Source of the DNA: Alphaproteobacteria bacterium
GTDB lineage: Bacteria > Pseudomonadota > Alphaproteobacteria > UBA828
NCBI GenBank assembly: GCA_022826665.1
Contig: JAJDUK010000024.1
Coordinates: forward strand, 142,068 to 206,067
Length of the DNA: 64,000 bases
Reading direction: 5' to 3'
A program made the translations under genes and the position numbers. Shown piece by piece: positions 44,171-52,541 of the stretch. Under the pieces are notes generated by a model. The model saw only the letters and a program-made list of their open reading frames with translations, was not told where the DNA came from and searched no databases. Within the stretch, counting starts at the first letter, position 1; each line of letters begins with the position of its first letter.

Positions 44171-44779
44171 TCAAATGATGATGCCGCCGAGCAGGCGGCG
44201 CCATTTGCTCTCGTGGTCGGTGCCCAGCACGAGGTCGGGATCGGCGTCGATCACCGCCCAGTCACCGCGCGCGAGCTCGCCCTCGAGCTGCGACGGCCCC
44301 CAGCCGGAATAGCCGAAGATCAGCAGGCTGCGGCGCGGCCCATGACCGAACGCGACGTCGACCAGCACCTCAAGGTTGGTGGTGAGCGCGAACGCGCCGG
44401 AGAGGACCCTGGTACCGCGGATCGCGTACTCGGCCGAGTGCAGTAGGAAGCCGATTTCCGGCTGAACCGGGCCGCCGTAATGCAGGGTTATGGGGCCGCT
44501 GCGCAGTGCGTCCAGGCCCTCATCGTCGAGGTCGATGCCAAGCCGATCGAGAAGTCCCTCGATCGGCGCGGTGCTGATCGGCTTGTTGACGACCAGTCCA
44601 AACGCGCCGTTCTCGTCGTGATCGACGAGATAGATCACGGTCTCCTGGAAGCGCGGGTCGGGCATGTGCTCGCTCGCGACCAGCACCCGACCGGTCAGCC
44701 ACGAGTCGGCCTGCGCGACGCTCGCTGCAACGCCCGCGACCAGGAACGCGATCAGGCCGAGGGTTCGCAACAAGCGCAT
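44171..44779 (-). CDS. YqgE/AlgH family protein with N-terminal signal peptide
   Basis: A 202-residue member of the YqgE/AlgH (UPF0301) family. The core starts GRVLVASEHMPDPRFQETVIYL and continues DENGAFGLVVNKP, LHYGGPVQPE and FGYSGWGPSQLEGEL, all family landmarks. Ahead of it is MRLLRTLGLIAFLVAGVAAS followed by VAQADS, which reads as a cleavable export signal; most YqgE proteins start directly at the core. An upstream ATG (44899) gives an unlikely basic extension overlapping the HAD gene. Function is unknown. Confidence 0.85.
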   Translation of the reverse strand: MRLLRTLGLIAFLVAGVAASVAQADSWLTGRVLVASEHMPDPRFQETVIYLVDHDENGAFGLVVNKPISTAPIEGLLDRLGIDLDDEGLDALRSGPITLHYGGPVQPEIGFLLHSAEYAIRGTRVLSGAFALTTNLEVLVDVAFGHGPRRSLLIFGYSGWGPSQLEGELARGDWAVIDADPDLVLGTDHESKWRRLLGGIII

Positions 44780-44789
44780 GGCGCGACCC

Positions 44790-45479
44790 TCAGGCGACGC
44801 CCAGCAAGGGAGGAAGCTCAGCGAGAGTCTTGATCTCGGCGTCGGGCGCCTCCGGGATACGCTCTTGCCCTTGACCGAAGCGGTTGCACCAGGCGACACG
44901 GAAGCCGAAGGCTGCCGCCCCGTTGGCGTCCCACGCGTTCGAGGATTGGAAGCTCACCTTGGCCGGAGGCACGCCGAGCCGATCCACCACCAGTTGGTAG
45001 ACCGAAGGATGAGGCTTGAAGATGCCGACCTCCTCGACGGAGAGCACGGCGTCGAGACTGCTACCGATTCCTGCTGCCTCGACCGCCGCCTCCAGCATCT
45101 CGGGCTCGCCGTTCGAAAGGATGGCGGTCTTGAGCCCGTGCGCCCTGAGCGTCGCCAGCGTCTCCGGCACCTCCGGGTAGGCGTCCAGGGTGCGGTAGGC
45201 CTCCATCAGCCGGGCGCGCAGTGCGTCGTCCTCGATACCGAGCTCCCCCATGGAGAAATCGAGCGCGTCGCCCGTGACTTGCCAGAACCCCGTGTAGCGG
45301 CCCATCAGGCTGCGCAGCCAGGTGTACTGGAGCTGCTTGTGACGCCAGAGCTCGGCGAGCGGAGCGGCCCTGTCGCCGAGCGCCGCAACGTGGCGCCCGG
45401 CCGCCGCGTTGTAGTCGAACAGCGTGCCGTAGGCGTCGAAGACGCAGGCCGCGATATCGCCGAAGCGTGGATGGGCCAT
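44790..45479 (-). CDS. Haloacid dehalogenase, type II
   Basis: A 229-residue HAD-superfamily enzyme of the L-2-haloacid dehalogenase group. The nucleophile is D15 in VFDAYGTLFD. Other conserved sites are an Arg in LMGRYTGFW, the ILSNGEP motif, the Lys in IFKPHPSVY, and FQSSNAWDANGA with the Ser, Asn and Asp of this family. It would hydrolyse 2-haloalkanoates, or a related substrate, to hydroxy acids. It lies 10 bases upstream of yqgE on the same strand. Confidence 0.88.
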   Translation of the reverse strand: MAHPRFGDIAACVFDAYGTLFDYNAAAGRHVAALGDRAAPLAELWRHKQLQYTWLRSLMGRYTGFWQVTGDALDFSMGELGIEDDALRARLMEAYRTLDAYPEVPETLATLRAHGLKTAILSNGEPEMLEAAVEAAGIGSSLDAVLSVEEVGIFKPHPSVYQLVVDRLGVPPAKVSFQSSNAWDANGAAAFGFRVAWCNRFGQGQERIPEAPDAEIKTLAELPPLLGVA

Positions 45480-45580
45480 GCCCCTCTTCCTCCCGATACC
45501 TCCCGATCATAACAGAGTACGGGGGAGGCGTGCGGACGGGAGGCTCCGCCCGTTGCGCGCCCTACTCGCCTGCTCTTGGC

Positions 45581-45799
45581 CTACTTGTGGCGGAAGATGA
45601 TGCGGCCCTTCGACAGATCGTAGGGCGTCATCTCGACATCGACCCGGTCGCCGACGAGCACGCGGATGCGGAACTTGCGCATCTTGCCCGCCGGGCGCGC
45701 GATGATCTCGTGACCGTTGTCGAGCGCCACGCGGAACATCGTATCCGGCAGCTTCTCGCGAACCGTGCCGGAAAACTCGAGCAAGTCCTCTTTGGCCAT
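45581..45799 (-). CDS. infA: Translation initiation factor IF-1
   Basis: A 72-residue S1/OB-fold protein starting [19 protein letters not shown] and ending GRIIFRHK, nearly identical to the family consensus. The ATG at 45799 is chosen over an in-frame upstream one because it gives the invariant N-terminus. IF-1 occupies the ribosomal A site during initiation. A haloacid dehalogenase gene follows about 100 bases downstream. Confidence 0.97.
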   Translation of the reverse strand: MAKEDLLEFSGTVREKLPDTMFRVALDNGHEIIARPAGKMRKFRIRVLVGDRVDVEMTPYDLSKGRIIFRHK

Positions 45800-46099
45800 A
45801 GGCGAAGGCGCTGCTTTTCGTTCAAAAGGGCGACGAGCCGAATTGCGGGACTTCTGAGCCACGCCAACGACCGTCGGGGCCGGGTTGTTGCATAGCGTGG
45901 CCTATTTGTGAAGCGCGTTTCAGGAGGCTCGTGGGAGCAACCGCCTGTCGCAAGGAAAGGAAACACGCGCCGCACGTTTGGCAGGCGAGGCCATGGTGCT
46001 ATTGTTGCGCCGCGCGAGAGGCAGCCGAACCTGGTCCTGGTGGAACTGCTCGGTCGCCGCTCGCGGGCCTGGGAGAACTCATCGGAGCGGACACATCGG
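45800..46099. other. Divergent region between infA and the ABC importer operon
   Basis: There are 300 bases holding the leaders of two divergent genes. Upstream in-frame extensions exist on both sides, but they look unlike the proteins they precede. I see no convincing promoter, operator or RNA element. Confidence 0.3.
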
Positions 46100-47194
46100 A
46101 TGGCGGAGGTACGCCTCACGGGGCTGACCAAGAGTTATGGCTCGGTGCATGCGCTACGTGGCGTCGACCTGGAGGTCGATGATGGCGAGTTCTTCGTGCT
46201 GTTCGGGCCGAGCGCGGCGGGAAAGACCACGACTCTGCGCGTCATCGCCGGGCTGGAGAAGCCGGACGCCGGCACGCTTATGGTGGACGGGATCGATCTC
46301 GCAGGCACTCCGGTCAAGCGCCGCGACATGGCGATGGTCTTCCAGAGCTTCGCCCTCTACCCCCACCTGACCACCTTCCAGAACCTCGCCTACCCCTTGC
46401 GCGAGATGAAGATGCGGCGTGCCGAGATCGACAGCCGCGTGCGCGAGACCGCGGAGCTTCTGCGCATCACCCACACGCTCGACCGCAGGCCGGCTTCGCT
46501 CAGCGGCGGCGAACAGCAGCGGCTCGCCATCGGGCGCGCCATCATCCGCCGCCCGCGGCTCTTCCTCTTCGACGAGCCGCTCACCAACCTCGATGCCAAG
46601 CTCCGCCACGACATGCGGGCCGAGTTCAAGCGGCTCCACCGGGAGCTCGGCACCACCACGATCTACGCGACGCCAGATCAGCTTGAGGCGCTCAGCATCG
46701 GCGAGCGCATCGCCGTGATCCAGCACGGGCAGATCACCCAGGTCGATACCCCCGACCGACTCTATGCCAAGCCGGTCGACCGCCACGTCGCCTCGCTGAT
46801 CGGCGACCCGCCCATCAATCTGGTCAAGGGCACGCTCAAGCTGGGCGGCAACACAGGGCCTGCCATCGAGCTGCCGTTCATGGAACTGGACGGCAACCCG
46901 TGGCGCGAGAGGCTGCAGGCGCTCGACGCGGGAACAGAGCTTCTGGTGGGCATCAGGCCGCACGACCTCTCGCTGGTCGAGGAGAACGGAGACGGCGTGC
47001 CGGCGACGATCGAGATTACCGAGCCCCAGGGCGACATCACGATTCTCGACCTTTCGGCGGCCGGCGTACCGCTTCGCATGGTGGTGGCGGAAGCGACGGG
47101 CGCCCGCTATACAGCCGGCGACAGCGTGCGCATTGCGCTCGCCGGCGCCGATACACGACTTTTCCTGAGCGACTCCGGCACCATGGTGGCGTAG
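46100..47194 (+). CDS. ABC importer ATPase 1 (MalK/UgpC-like), H-loop His replaced
   Basis: A 364-residue ATPase of the carbohydrate-importer class with a C-terminal TOBE-type regulatory domain. Walker A is GPSAAGKT (36-43), the Q-loop is MVFQSFALYP, the signature is LSGGE (134-138), and Walker B is LFLFDEP with Glu159. The switch position that is normally His reads Pro192 (YATPDQ). It is the first gene of a six- or seven-gene operon with a second, different ATPase at 50617. The start at 46100 gives MAEVRLTGLTKSYG; longer starts are not conserved. Confidence 0.9.
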   Translation: MAEVRLTGLTKSYGSVHALRGVDLEVDDGEFFVLFGPSAAGKTTTLRVIAGLEKPDAGTLMVDGIDLAGTPVKRRDMAMVFQSFALYPHLTTFQNLAYPLREMKMRRAEIDSRVRETAELLRITHTLDRRPASLSGGEQQRLAIGRAIIRRPRLFLFDEPLTNLDAKLRHDMRAEFKRLHRELGTTTIYATPDQLEALSIGERIAVIQHGQITQVDTPDRLYAKPVDRHVASLIGDPPINLVKGTLKLGGNTGPAIELPFMELDGNPWRERLQALDAGTELLVGIRPHDLSLVEENGDGVPATIEITEPQGDITILDLSAAGVPLRMVVAEATGARYTAGDSVRIALAGADTRLFLSDSGTMVA

Positions 47195-47284
47195 GATGCG
47201 GCGCGCCCGCCGGAGCGGCCGGCCGACACGATTGACGGCAGGCACCGCCGCGGTTTGCGAGTAGACCGAGTGAGGGAGACAAGC

Positions 47285-48718
47285 ATGAGACTCATGACGA
47301 AGGGCAAGGCGGCACTGCTCGCCGGCGCGGTGGCGCTGGTCGGCTCCGCCATGTGGGGAGGCCCCACCCAGGCCGAGGACATCACCATCAACATGGCGGC
47401 GCCCGACTGGCCGCCGACGCGCATCATGCAAGACATGGCGAACGCGAGCTACAACGCGCCAAGCGGCAACAACGTGAAGCTCGTGATCGACTTCATCCCG
47501 TGGCCTGACTACTACACGCGGCTCGCGGCCTCGCTGACCTCGGGCGAGGAGAAGTACCAGATGGCGGTCAGCGACAGTCAGTGGCTGGGCGCCAACATCG
47601 AGGGCGGCTACTACATGAAGATCAACGAGTTCATCGATGCGGATCCCGGTCTGCAGGCGGTGTTCGAGGATCTACATCCCAACCTGGTGGCGTCCTATTC
47701 CACCTATCCGCATCGCACGGAGAACTACTACGGCTTCCCGCAGATGCCGGACGTGCTGGTGGTCTATTACCGGCAGGACCTGTTCTGCCATGAAGGCGAG
47801 ATGGCCGCGTTCAAGGAGAAGTACGGCTACGACCTGCCGTGCTCGCCCGAGGAACAGAACGAAGTCCATTGGGGCCAGGTGCGTGACTTCGGCGAGTTCT
47901 TCCGTCGCAGCTCCGGCGAGTCGCTGGGCGGCGAGACCCTGAACGACGATTTCTACGGGATCGCCTACCAGGCCGGTAAGGGCTACGACTTCTCTAGCAT
48001 GCAGATCAACGGCTTCATCTGGCAGCACGGCGGCAGCATCTGGGACGAGACCCAGGAGCCCGAGGGCCAGGCCATCGGCGTCGTGAACTCCGACGTCGCG
48101 GTCGAGGCTTTCGAGCACTATCTCTCGCTGACCGAGTTCATGCCGCCGGTGGTCCAGACCGGCACCATGGACATCTTCAAGGTCGACGAGCTGTTCCGCG
48201 AGGGCAAGGTGGCCTGGATCATCCAGTGGATCGGCTTCGGCGAGTCCGCGATTGCGCCGGAACTCTCGAAGGTCCACGACAAGGTCAACTTCGCGCGGAT
48301 GCCGGGTCTGCTGGTGGGCGACGAGATCGTTCGCTGGTCCAACATCGGTGGGCAGCCCTTCGTGCTGACCACCTGGAACAGCGACACGGTGATCAAGGAG
48401 GCGCTCGACTTCTGCAAGTGGTGGCTCTCGACCCCGGTGCAGCACGAGTTCGCCTCGCGTGGCGGCCAGAGCGGGCTCCAGAGCGTCTACACCACGCCCG
48501 AGTACATGGAGTACCGGCCGTGGAACCACGCCTTCGGCCCGAGCCTCGACTGGCAGAGGGACGTCTGGCACATCCCCGAGTTCTTCGAGCTGCTGGTGCA
48601 GCAGCAGGAGGAGTTCGACAAGGCGATTACCGGCCAGATCTCCGCCAAGGAGGCTCTGGACAACATCGCCGTCTTCCAGGATGAGCTCCTGCGCGAAGCG
48701 GGACGCATCGAGGACTAG
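47285..48718 (+). CDS. ABC importer extracellular solute-binding protein
   Basis: A 477-residue periplasmic binding protein. The ATG at 47285 follows GAGGGAGAC. A signal peptide (AALLAGAVALVGSAMWGG) ends near TQA-ED. The mature part shows features of family-1 (sugar-type) solute receptors: LTSGEEKYQMAVSDSQWLG, YYGFPQMPDVLVVYYRQDL, and a later FREGKVAWIIQWIG. Many aromatic residues could line a sugar or polyol pocket; the ligand is unknown. A strong stem-loop follows the stop. Confidence 0.9.
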   Translation: MRLMTKGKAALLAGAVALVGSAMWGGPTQAEDITINMAAPDWPPTRIMQDMANASYNAPSGNNVKLVIDFIPWPDYYTRLAASLTSGEEKYQMAVSDSQWLGANIEGGYYMKINEFIDADPGLQAVFEDLHPNLVASYSTYPHRTENYYGFPQMPDVLVVYYRQDLFCHEGEMAAFKEKYGYDLPCSPEEQNEVHWGQVRDFGEFFRRSSGESLGGETLNDDFYGIAYQAGKGYDFSSMQINGFIWQHGGSIWDETQEPEGQAIGVVNSDVAVEAFEHYLSLTEFMPPVVQTGTMDIFKVDELFREGKVAWIIQWIGFGESAIAPELSKVHDKVNFARMPGLLVGDEIVRWSNIGGQPFVLTTWNSDTVIKEALDFCKWWLSTPVQHEFASRGGQSGLQSVYTTPEYMEYRPWNHAFGPSLDWQRDVWHIPEFFELLVQQQEEFDKAITGQISAKEALDNIAVFQDELLREAGRIED

Positions 48719-48734
48719 CGATCGAGGCGGTAAC

Positions 48735-48767
48735 GGGGGCGGCTCCGCATAAGGGGCCGCCCCCTTT
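48735..48767 (+). terminator. Stem-loop terminator/attenuator after the binding-protein gene
   Basis: A 12-bp stem (GGGGGCGGCTCC with GGGGCCGCCCCC, one G-U pair) has a 6-base loop (GCATAA) and is followed by TTTCCTT. In importer operons such a hairpin after the binding-protein gene gives partial termination or mRNA protection, so that the receptor outnumbers the permease. Confidence 0.75.
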
Positions 48768-48815
48768 CCTTCCCACCGATTGCCCGGATCATAGAGATTG
48801 ACCGGCCCCTGACGC

Positions 48816-49736
48816 ATGGCCGTCACCACGTATCACGCCGAGCACGGCACGCTCCTGGAGCGCTTCTTCGAGCGCAACCGCGGGCCGCTCCTGGTCTCGC
48901 CGGCGCTCGCCGTGCTTTTCATCATGAACATATTCCCGCTGCTCTGGTCGTTCGGCCTGAGCTTCTATCGGTATCGCGCGAACCGCATCAAAGAGCCTGA
49001 ATTCGTCTGGTTTAAGAATTATCAGAAGGTGCTGACCGACCCGGTGGTCTGGGAGCGCTTCCAGACCACGGCCATCGTGGTGACGGTCGACGTGCTGCTT
49101 CAGCTCGTGGTGGGCTTCCTTCTCGCGCTCCTCTTCGAGAAGACCTTCCCCGGCCGCCGCGTGCTGCTCATGCTGGTGTTGACGCCGATGATGCTGAGCT
49201 TCGTCGCGGTCGGCGCCTTCTTCCGTTACTACTACGAGCCGACCTTCGGTCTCCTGAGCCAGGGGATCAAGGCGATCACGGGCGAACCCTTCATATTGCT
49301 GGGCTCCGAGGTCGGCGCGCTCGCCGGCATCATCTTCGCCGACGTCTGGATGTGGTCGCCCTTCGTGATGCTGCTGGTGCTGGCCGGCCTCGTCAGCGTG
49401 CCGAAGCATCTCTACGAGGCGGCCGAGATCGACCGCGCGTCTTGGTGGCGGCGGTTCTGGACGATCACCTTCCCCTACATCCGGGGCCTGCTGCTGCTGG
49501 CGATCCTGTTCCGCACCATCGAGGCGTTCAAGCTCTTCGACATCGTGTTCCTGATCACGGAGGGCGGGCCCGGCACCTCGACCGAGACCATCGCGGTCTA
49601 CGTCTACCGGGTGGCCTTCCAGTACTTCAAGACCAGCCAGTCGGCGGCGCTCGGCTATATTCTGCTCTTCGTGGTGATCGTTCTGACCAACCTCTATCTC
49701 TTCTTCGTCAGACGACGGGACGTGGAGGAACAATAG
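48816..49736 (+). CDS. ABC importer permease 1 (MalF-like)
   Basis: A 306-residue membrane protein with about six helices. Helix 1 is LLVSPALAVLFIMNIFPLLW. The cytoplasmic EAA loop (YEAAEIDRASWWRRFWTITFP), which couples to an ATPase, and a C-terminal helix (GYILLFVVIVLTNLYLFFV) are visible. It pairs with permease 2 three bases downstream. Confidence 0.92.
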   Translation: MAVTTYHAEHGTLLERFFERNRGPLLVSPALAVLFIMNIFPLLWSFGLSFYRYRANRIKEPEFVWFKNYQKVLTDPVVWERFQTTAIVVTVDVLLQLVVGFLLALLFEKTFPGRRVLLMLVLTPMMLSFVAVGAFFRYYYEPTFGLLSQGIKAITGEPFILLGSEVGALAGIIFADVWMWSPFVMLLVLAGLVSVPKHLYEAAEIDRASWWRRFWTITFPYIRGLLLLAILFRTIEAFKLFDIVFLITEGGPGTSTETIAVYVYRVAFQYFKTSQSAALGYILLFVVIVLTNLYLFFVRRRDVEEQ

Positions 49737-49739
49737 GTC

Positions 49740-50609
49740 ATGGCCCGCAGACGGCGTGAAATCGGCAAGGCAGGCTGGGGGCGGACCGCGTTCTCGACGG
49801 TCATCAGCTTCATCTACTTCTTCCCGGTGCTGTGGATCATCCTGACCGCGTTCAAGAGCCACACCGACGCGCTCTCCACCCCGCCCAAGTTCATCTTCAC
49901 GCCGACGCTGGACAACTTCGTCAGCGTCTTCGCCCGCGCCTACGAGCGCGGCGGCGCGGCGGTGGACACCCACTTCGACCTCTTCTTCTTCAACTCCATC
50001 TTCATCGCCGGCGCCTCGGTCGGGGTCGCGCTCATCATCGGCACAATCGCGGCCTACGGCTTCTCGCGCTGGCCGCTCCGGGGCAACGAGACCTACCTCT
50101 TCATCATCCTCACCACCCGGATGCTGCCGCCGATCATCGTCATCATCCCGATCTTCATCATGTTCCGCCTGAGCGGGCTCAGCGGCAGCTACATTGGCAT
50201 CATCCTGCTCTATGCCGCCTTCAACCTGCCCTTCACCATCTGGATGATGAAGAGCTTCTTCGACGAGATACCGCGCGAGGTGGAGGACGCGGCGCGCATG
50301 GACGGCAGCTCGGAGATGAAGATCTTCTTCCGCATCTGCCTGCCGCAGGTGAAGGCCGGCATCGCGGCGACCGCCGTCTTCGGCCTGATCCTGACCTGGA
50401 ACGAGTTCCTCTTCGCCCTGCTGCTCACCGGACGCGACACGCGAACGGTGCCGGTCGCCATGGCGCAGACCATCGGTGGTGACATCGGCGTGCGCTGGGG
50501 GCTGCTGGCGGCGATCGAGACGTTGTTCCTGATCCCCGTGGTGTTCGTGACGTTCCTGCTGCAGAACCAGCTCCTGCGCGGCGTCACCTTCGGCACCATC
50601 AGGCGGTAG
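49740..50609 (+). CDS. ABC importer permease 2 (MalG-like)
   Basis: A 289-residue membrane protein with about six helices. A basic start (MARRRREIGKAGWG) leads into VISFIYFFPVLWIILTAF. The EAA loop is VEDAARMDGSSEMKIFFRICLP, followed by a helix with LTWNEFLFALLLTG. With permease 1 it forms the channel. Its stop lies 7 bases before ATPase 2. Confidence 0.92.
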   Translation: MARRRREIGKAGWGRTAFSTVISFIYFFPVLWIILTAFKSHTDALSTPPKFIFTPTLDNFVSVFARAYERGGAAVDTHFDLFFFNSIFIAGASVGVALIIGTIAAYGFSRWPLRGNETYLFIILTTRMLPPIIVIIPIFIMFRLSGLSGSYIGIILLYAAFNLPFTIWMMKSFFDEIPREVEDAARMDGSSEMKIFFRICLPQVKAGIAATAVFGLILTWNEFLFALLLTGRDTRTVPVAMAQTIGGDIGVRWGLLAAIETLFLIPVVFVTFLLQNQLLRGVTFGTIRR

Positions 50610-50616
50610 CGGGCCC

Positions 50617-51717
50617 ATGGCCGATATCGAGCTGCGCAACCTGTCCAAGCACTTCGGCTCGCTCGCCGCGGTCGACGACATCGACCTCGACGTCGAAGCC
50701 GGCGAGGTGGTGTGCCTGCTCGGGCCCTCCGGCTGCGGCAAGACCACGACGCTCCGCATGATCGCAGGGCTCGAGGACGCGACGGCGGGCGACATCTTCA
50801 TCGCGGGTGCGCGGGTCAACGAGCTCGCGCCGCGCGATCGGGACATCGCCATGGTGTTCCAGTTCTACGCGCTCTATCCGAGCCTGACGGTGTCGGAGAA
50901 CCTGGCCTTCCCCCTCCATGCCGAGCGCATCACCAAAGAGGAGATCGACCGCCGGGTGCGGGAGATTGCAGGCCTGCTGGACCTCTCCCACGCGCTCGGC
51001 CGGGTCCCCGGCCGGCTTGCGGAGGGCGAGAAGCAGCGCGTCGCGGTCGGCCGGGCCGTCATCCGGGACCCGCAATGCTTCCTCTTCGACGAGCCCTTGA
51101 GCCGCCTCGACATTGCCGTCCGCCAGGAAATGCGCGGGCAGATCAAGCAGCTCCTCAACGGCCTGCACAAGGCGACCGTGATCGTGACCCACGATCAGAT
51201 CGAGGCGCTCACCATCGCCGACCGGATCGCGGTCATGCGCGACGGCATCATCGAGCAGGTGGCCAGCCCTCACGACATCTTCGCCAAGCCCGCCAACGTC
51301 TTCGTCGCGGGGTTCATCGGCACGCCGCAGATGAATCTGGTCGAGGCCAACGTCATCGACGCGGACGAGGACACGGCGACCGTGAACATGCTGGGGCAGG
51401 AGGTCGTGCTGCCGCTGCATGCGGAGATCTCCCTACAGGGCACCGCCCCGCGGCGCAATGCTCCGGTCACCGTGGGCGTACGCCCGCGCGGACTGGCACC
51501 CGCATCCGAGACTGGCCCCACCACGATCTCGGGCCAGGTCGACCTGATCGAGCCGATGGGGGCGGAGACCCTGATCCATCTCCGCATCGGCGAGGACGAC
51601 CTGCGCGTGGTGACCAGCCGGGGGCACCCGGCCGCGGTCGGCGAGACCATGCACGTGGCGCCGACGCCAGGGCAGGTCCATCTGTTCGACCACGACGGCA
51701 TGAGGATCGCCTCATGA
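50617..51717 (+). CDS. ABC importer ATPase 2 (MalK/UgpC-like), degenerate signature motif
   Basis: A 366-residue ATPase that aligns without gaps to ATPase 1 over the first 200 residues. Walker A GPSGCGKT (36-43), Q-loop MVFQFYALYP, Walker B CFLFDEP (Glu159) and the H-loop VTHDQ (His192) are canonical. The signature reads LAEGE (134-138) instead of LSGGQ/E. A TOBE-type regulatory domain follows. Its defect is complementary to that of ATPase 1, so the pair predicts one good and one degenerate ATP site. The stop overlaps the next start (ATGA). Confidence 0.9.
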   Translation: MADIELRNLSKHFGSLAAVDDIDLDVEAGEVVCLLGPSGCGKTTTLRMIAGLEDATAGDIFIAGARVNELAPRDRDIAMVFQFYALYPSLTVSENLAFPLHAERITKEEIDRRVREIAGLLDLSHALGRVPGRLAEGEKQRVAVGRAVIRDPQCFLFDEPLSRLDIAVRQEMRGQIKQLLNGLHKATVIVTHDQIEALTIADRIAVMRDGIIEQVASPHDIFAKPANVFVAGFIGTPQMNLVEANVIDADEDTATVNMLGQEVVLPLHAEISLQGTAPRRNAPVTVGVRPRGLAPASETGPTTISGQVDLIEPMGAETLIHLRIGEDDLRVVTSRGHPAAVGETMHVAPTPGQVHLFDHDGMRIAS

Positions 51718-52043
51718 GCGAGGCGCAGGTGGAGCCCCAGGAAGCGCCAGCGCAGGAAAAGCCCGCACGTCGCAACATGTCCCGCCGCACGGCGCGGCTG
51801 ATCGTGATTGCGATCATCGCGCTCTGCCTGCTCGCTTTGGTCTTCATATTCCAGCCCGTCTACCGGCCGCTCTTCTCGGCCGGCTGCATCATGGTGGTGG
51901 CCGGCGGGCTCCTCTTCAATCTCATCCCCTTCGCCAACACCCAGAACCCCGTGAGGCGAGTGGTGCGGGTCACCGCCATCGTCGGCGCCATCCTCCTCAC
52001 CGCCGTGCTGGTCGCCCTCGGCTTCGTCGAGATCCTGCTCTAG
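51714..52043 (+). CDS. Small membrane protein of the ABC importer operon
   Basis: A 109-residue protein with a charged N-terminal tail of about 40 residues. Three hydrophobic segments follow: LIVIAIIALCLLALVFIF, FSAGCIMVVAGGLLFNLIPF and VTAIVGAILLTAVLVALGFV. Its ATG overlaps the ATPase 2 stop, so it is made with the transporter and may be an accessory subunit. Some polyol importers (such as rhizobial glp systems) also carry a small membrane protein, but I cannot show homology. No known domain is recognised. Confidence 0.75.
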   Translation: MSEAQVEPQEAPAQEKPARRNMSRRTARLIVIAIIALCLLALVFIFQPVYRPLFSAGCIMVVAGGLLFNLIPFANTQNPVRRVVRVTAIVGAILLTAVLVALGFVEILL

Positions 52044-52068
52044 CACCGGCACGCTGGAACTGCGCACG

Positions 52069-52533
52069 ATGACGAGAGACGACTACGTGGACCTGGTGGA
52101 GCGGCACTACTTCGGCAGCGTCGCGCAAGCCGACATCCCGGCGGTGGTGGCCTGCTTCACCGACGACGCCTCGGTCACGATCTATCACGGCGATGCCGCG
52201 CCGCGCCTCTTCAAGGCCAGGCCCACCGCCGGCGAGACTCCGCTGCCGCGCTTCTTCGAGCATCTGCTCGCGAACTACGAGCCCCAATTCACCGAGTTCG
52301 TCCACTACGTGGATGTCGCCAACGAGCGCTGCGCCGCGATGTTTCTCGTGACGCTGACGCCGAAGCCCGATTCGCCTTACCGCGACGCCGGCGTGCAGCG
52401 CCTCCGCAACTGCAACTTCTTCCGCTGCCGGGACGGTCTCATCCACGAGATGACCATCTATTACAGCAATCCCGGCACCGCAGGCGGTACGGACGCCCAC
52501 GGCTCCCGCCCCACCGGCTTTCCCCAAGCCTGA
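52069..52533 (+). CDS. Nuclear transport factor 2-like (SnoaL-type) protein
   Basis: A 154-residue alpha+beta-barrel protein. It begins MTRDDYVDLVERHYFGSVAQ, then DIPAVVACFTDDASVTIYHG, the first helix and strand of the NTF2 fold. The later RLRNCNFFRCRDGLIHEMTIYY is the closing sheet. Such proteins are isomerases, dehydratases, hydrolases or binding proteins for small molecules. It follows the importer operon by 25 bases and is convergent with the dioxygenase gene. The substrate is unknown. Confidence 0.75.
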   Translation: MTRDDYVDLVERHYFGSVAQADIPAVVACFTDDASVTIYHGDAAPRLFKARPTAGETPLPRFFEHLLANYEPQFTEFVHYVDVANERCAAMFLVTLTPKPDSPYRDAGVQRLRNCNFFRCRDGLIHEMTIYYSNPGTAGGTDAHGSRPTGFPQA

Positions 52534-52541
52534 CGCCGGGC

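Noticed and set aside
48789..50852. A 687-codon open frame on the minus strand opposite the ABC permease genes
   Set aside because: Antisense to two permeases with intact EAA loops; the translation is a charged, repetitive sequence without hydrophobic core.
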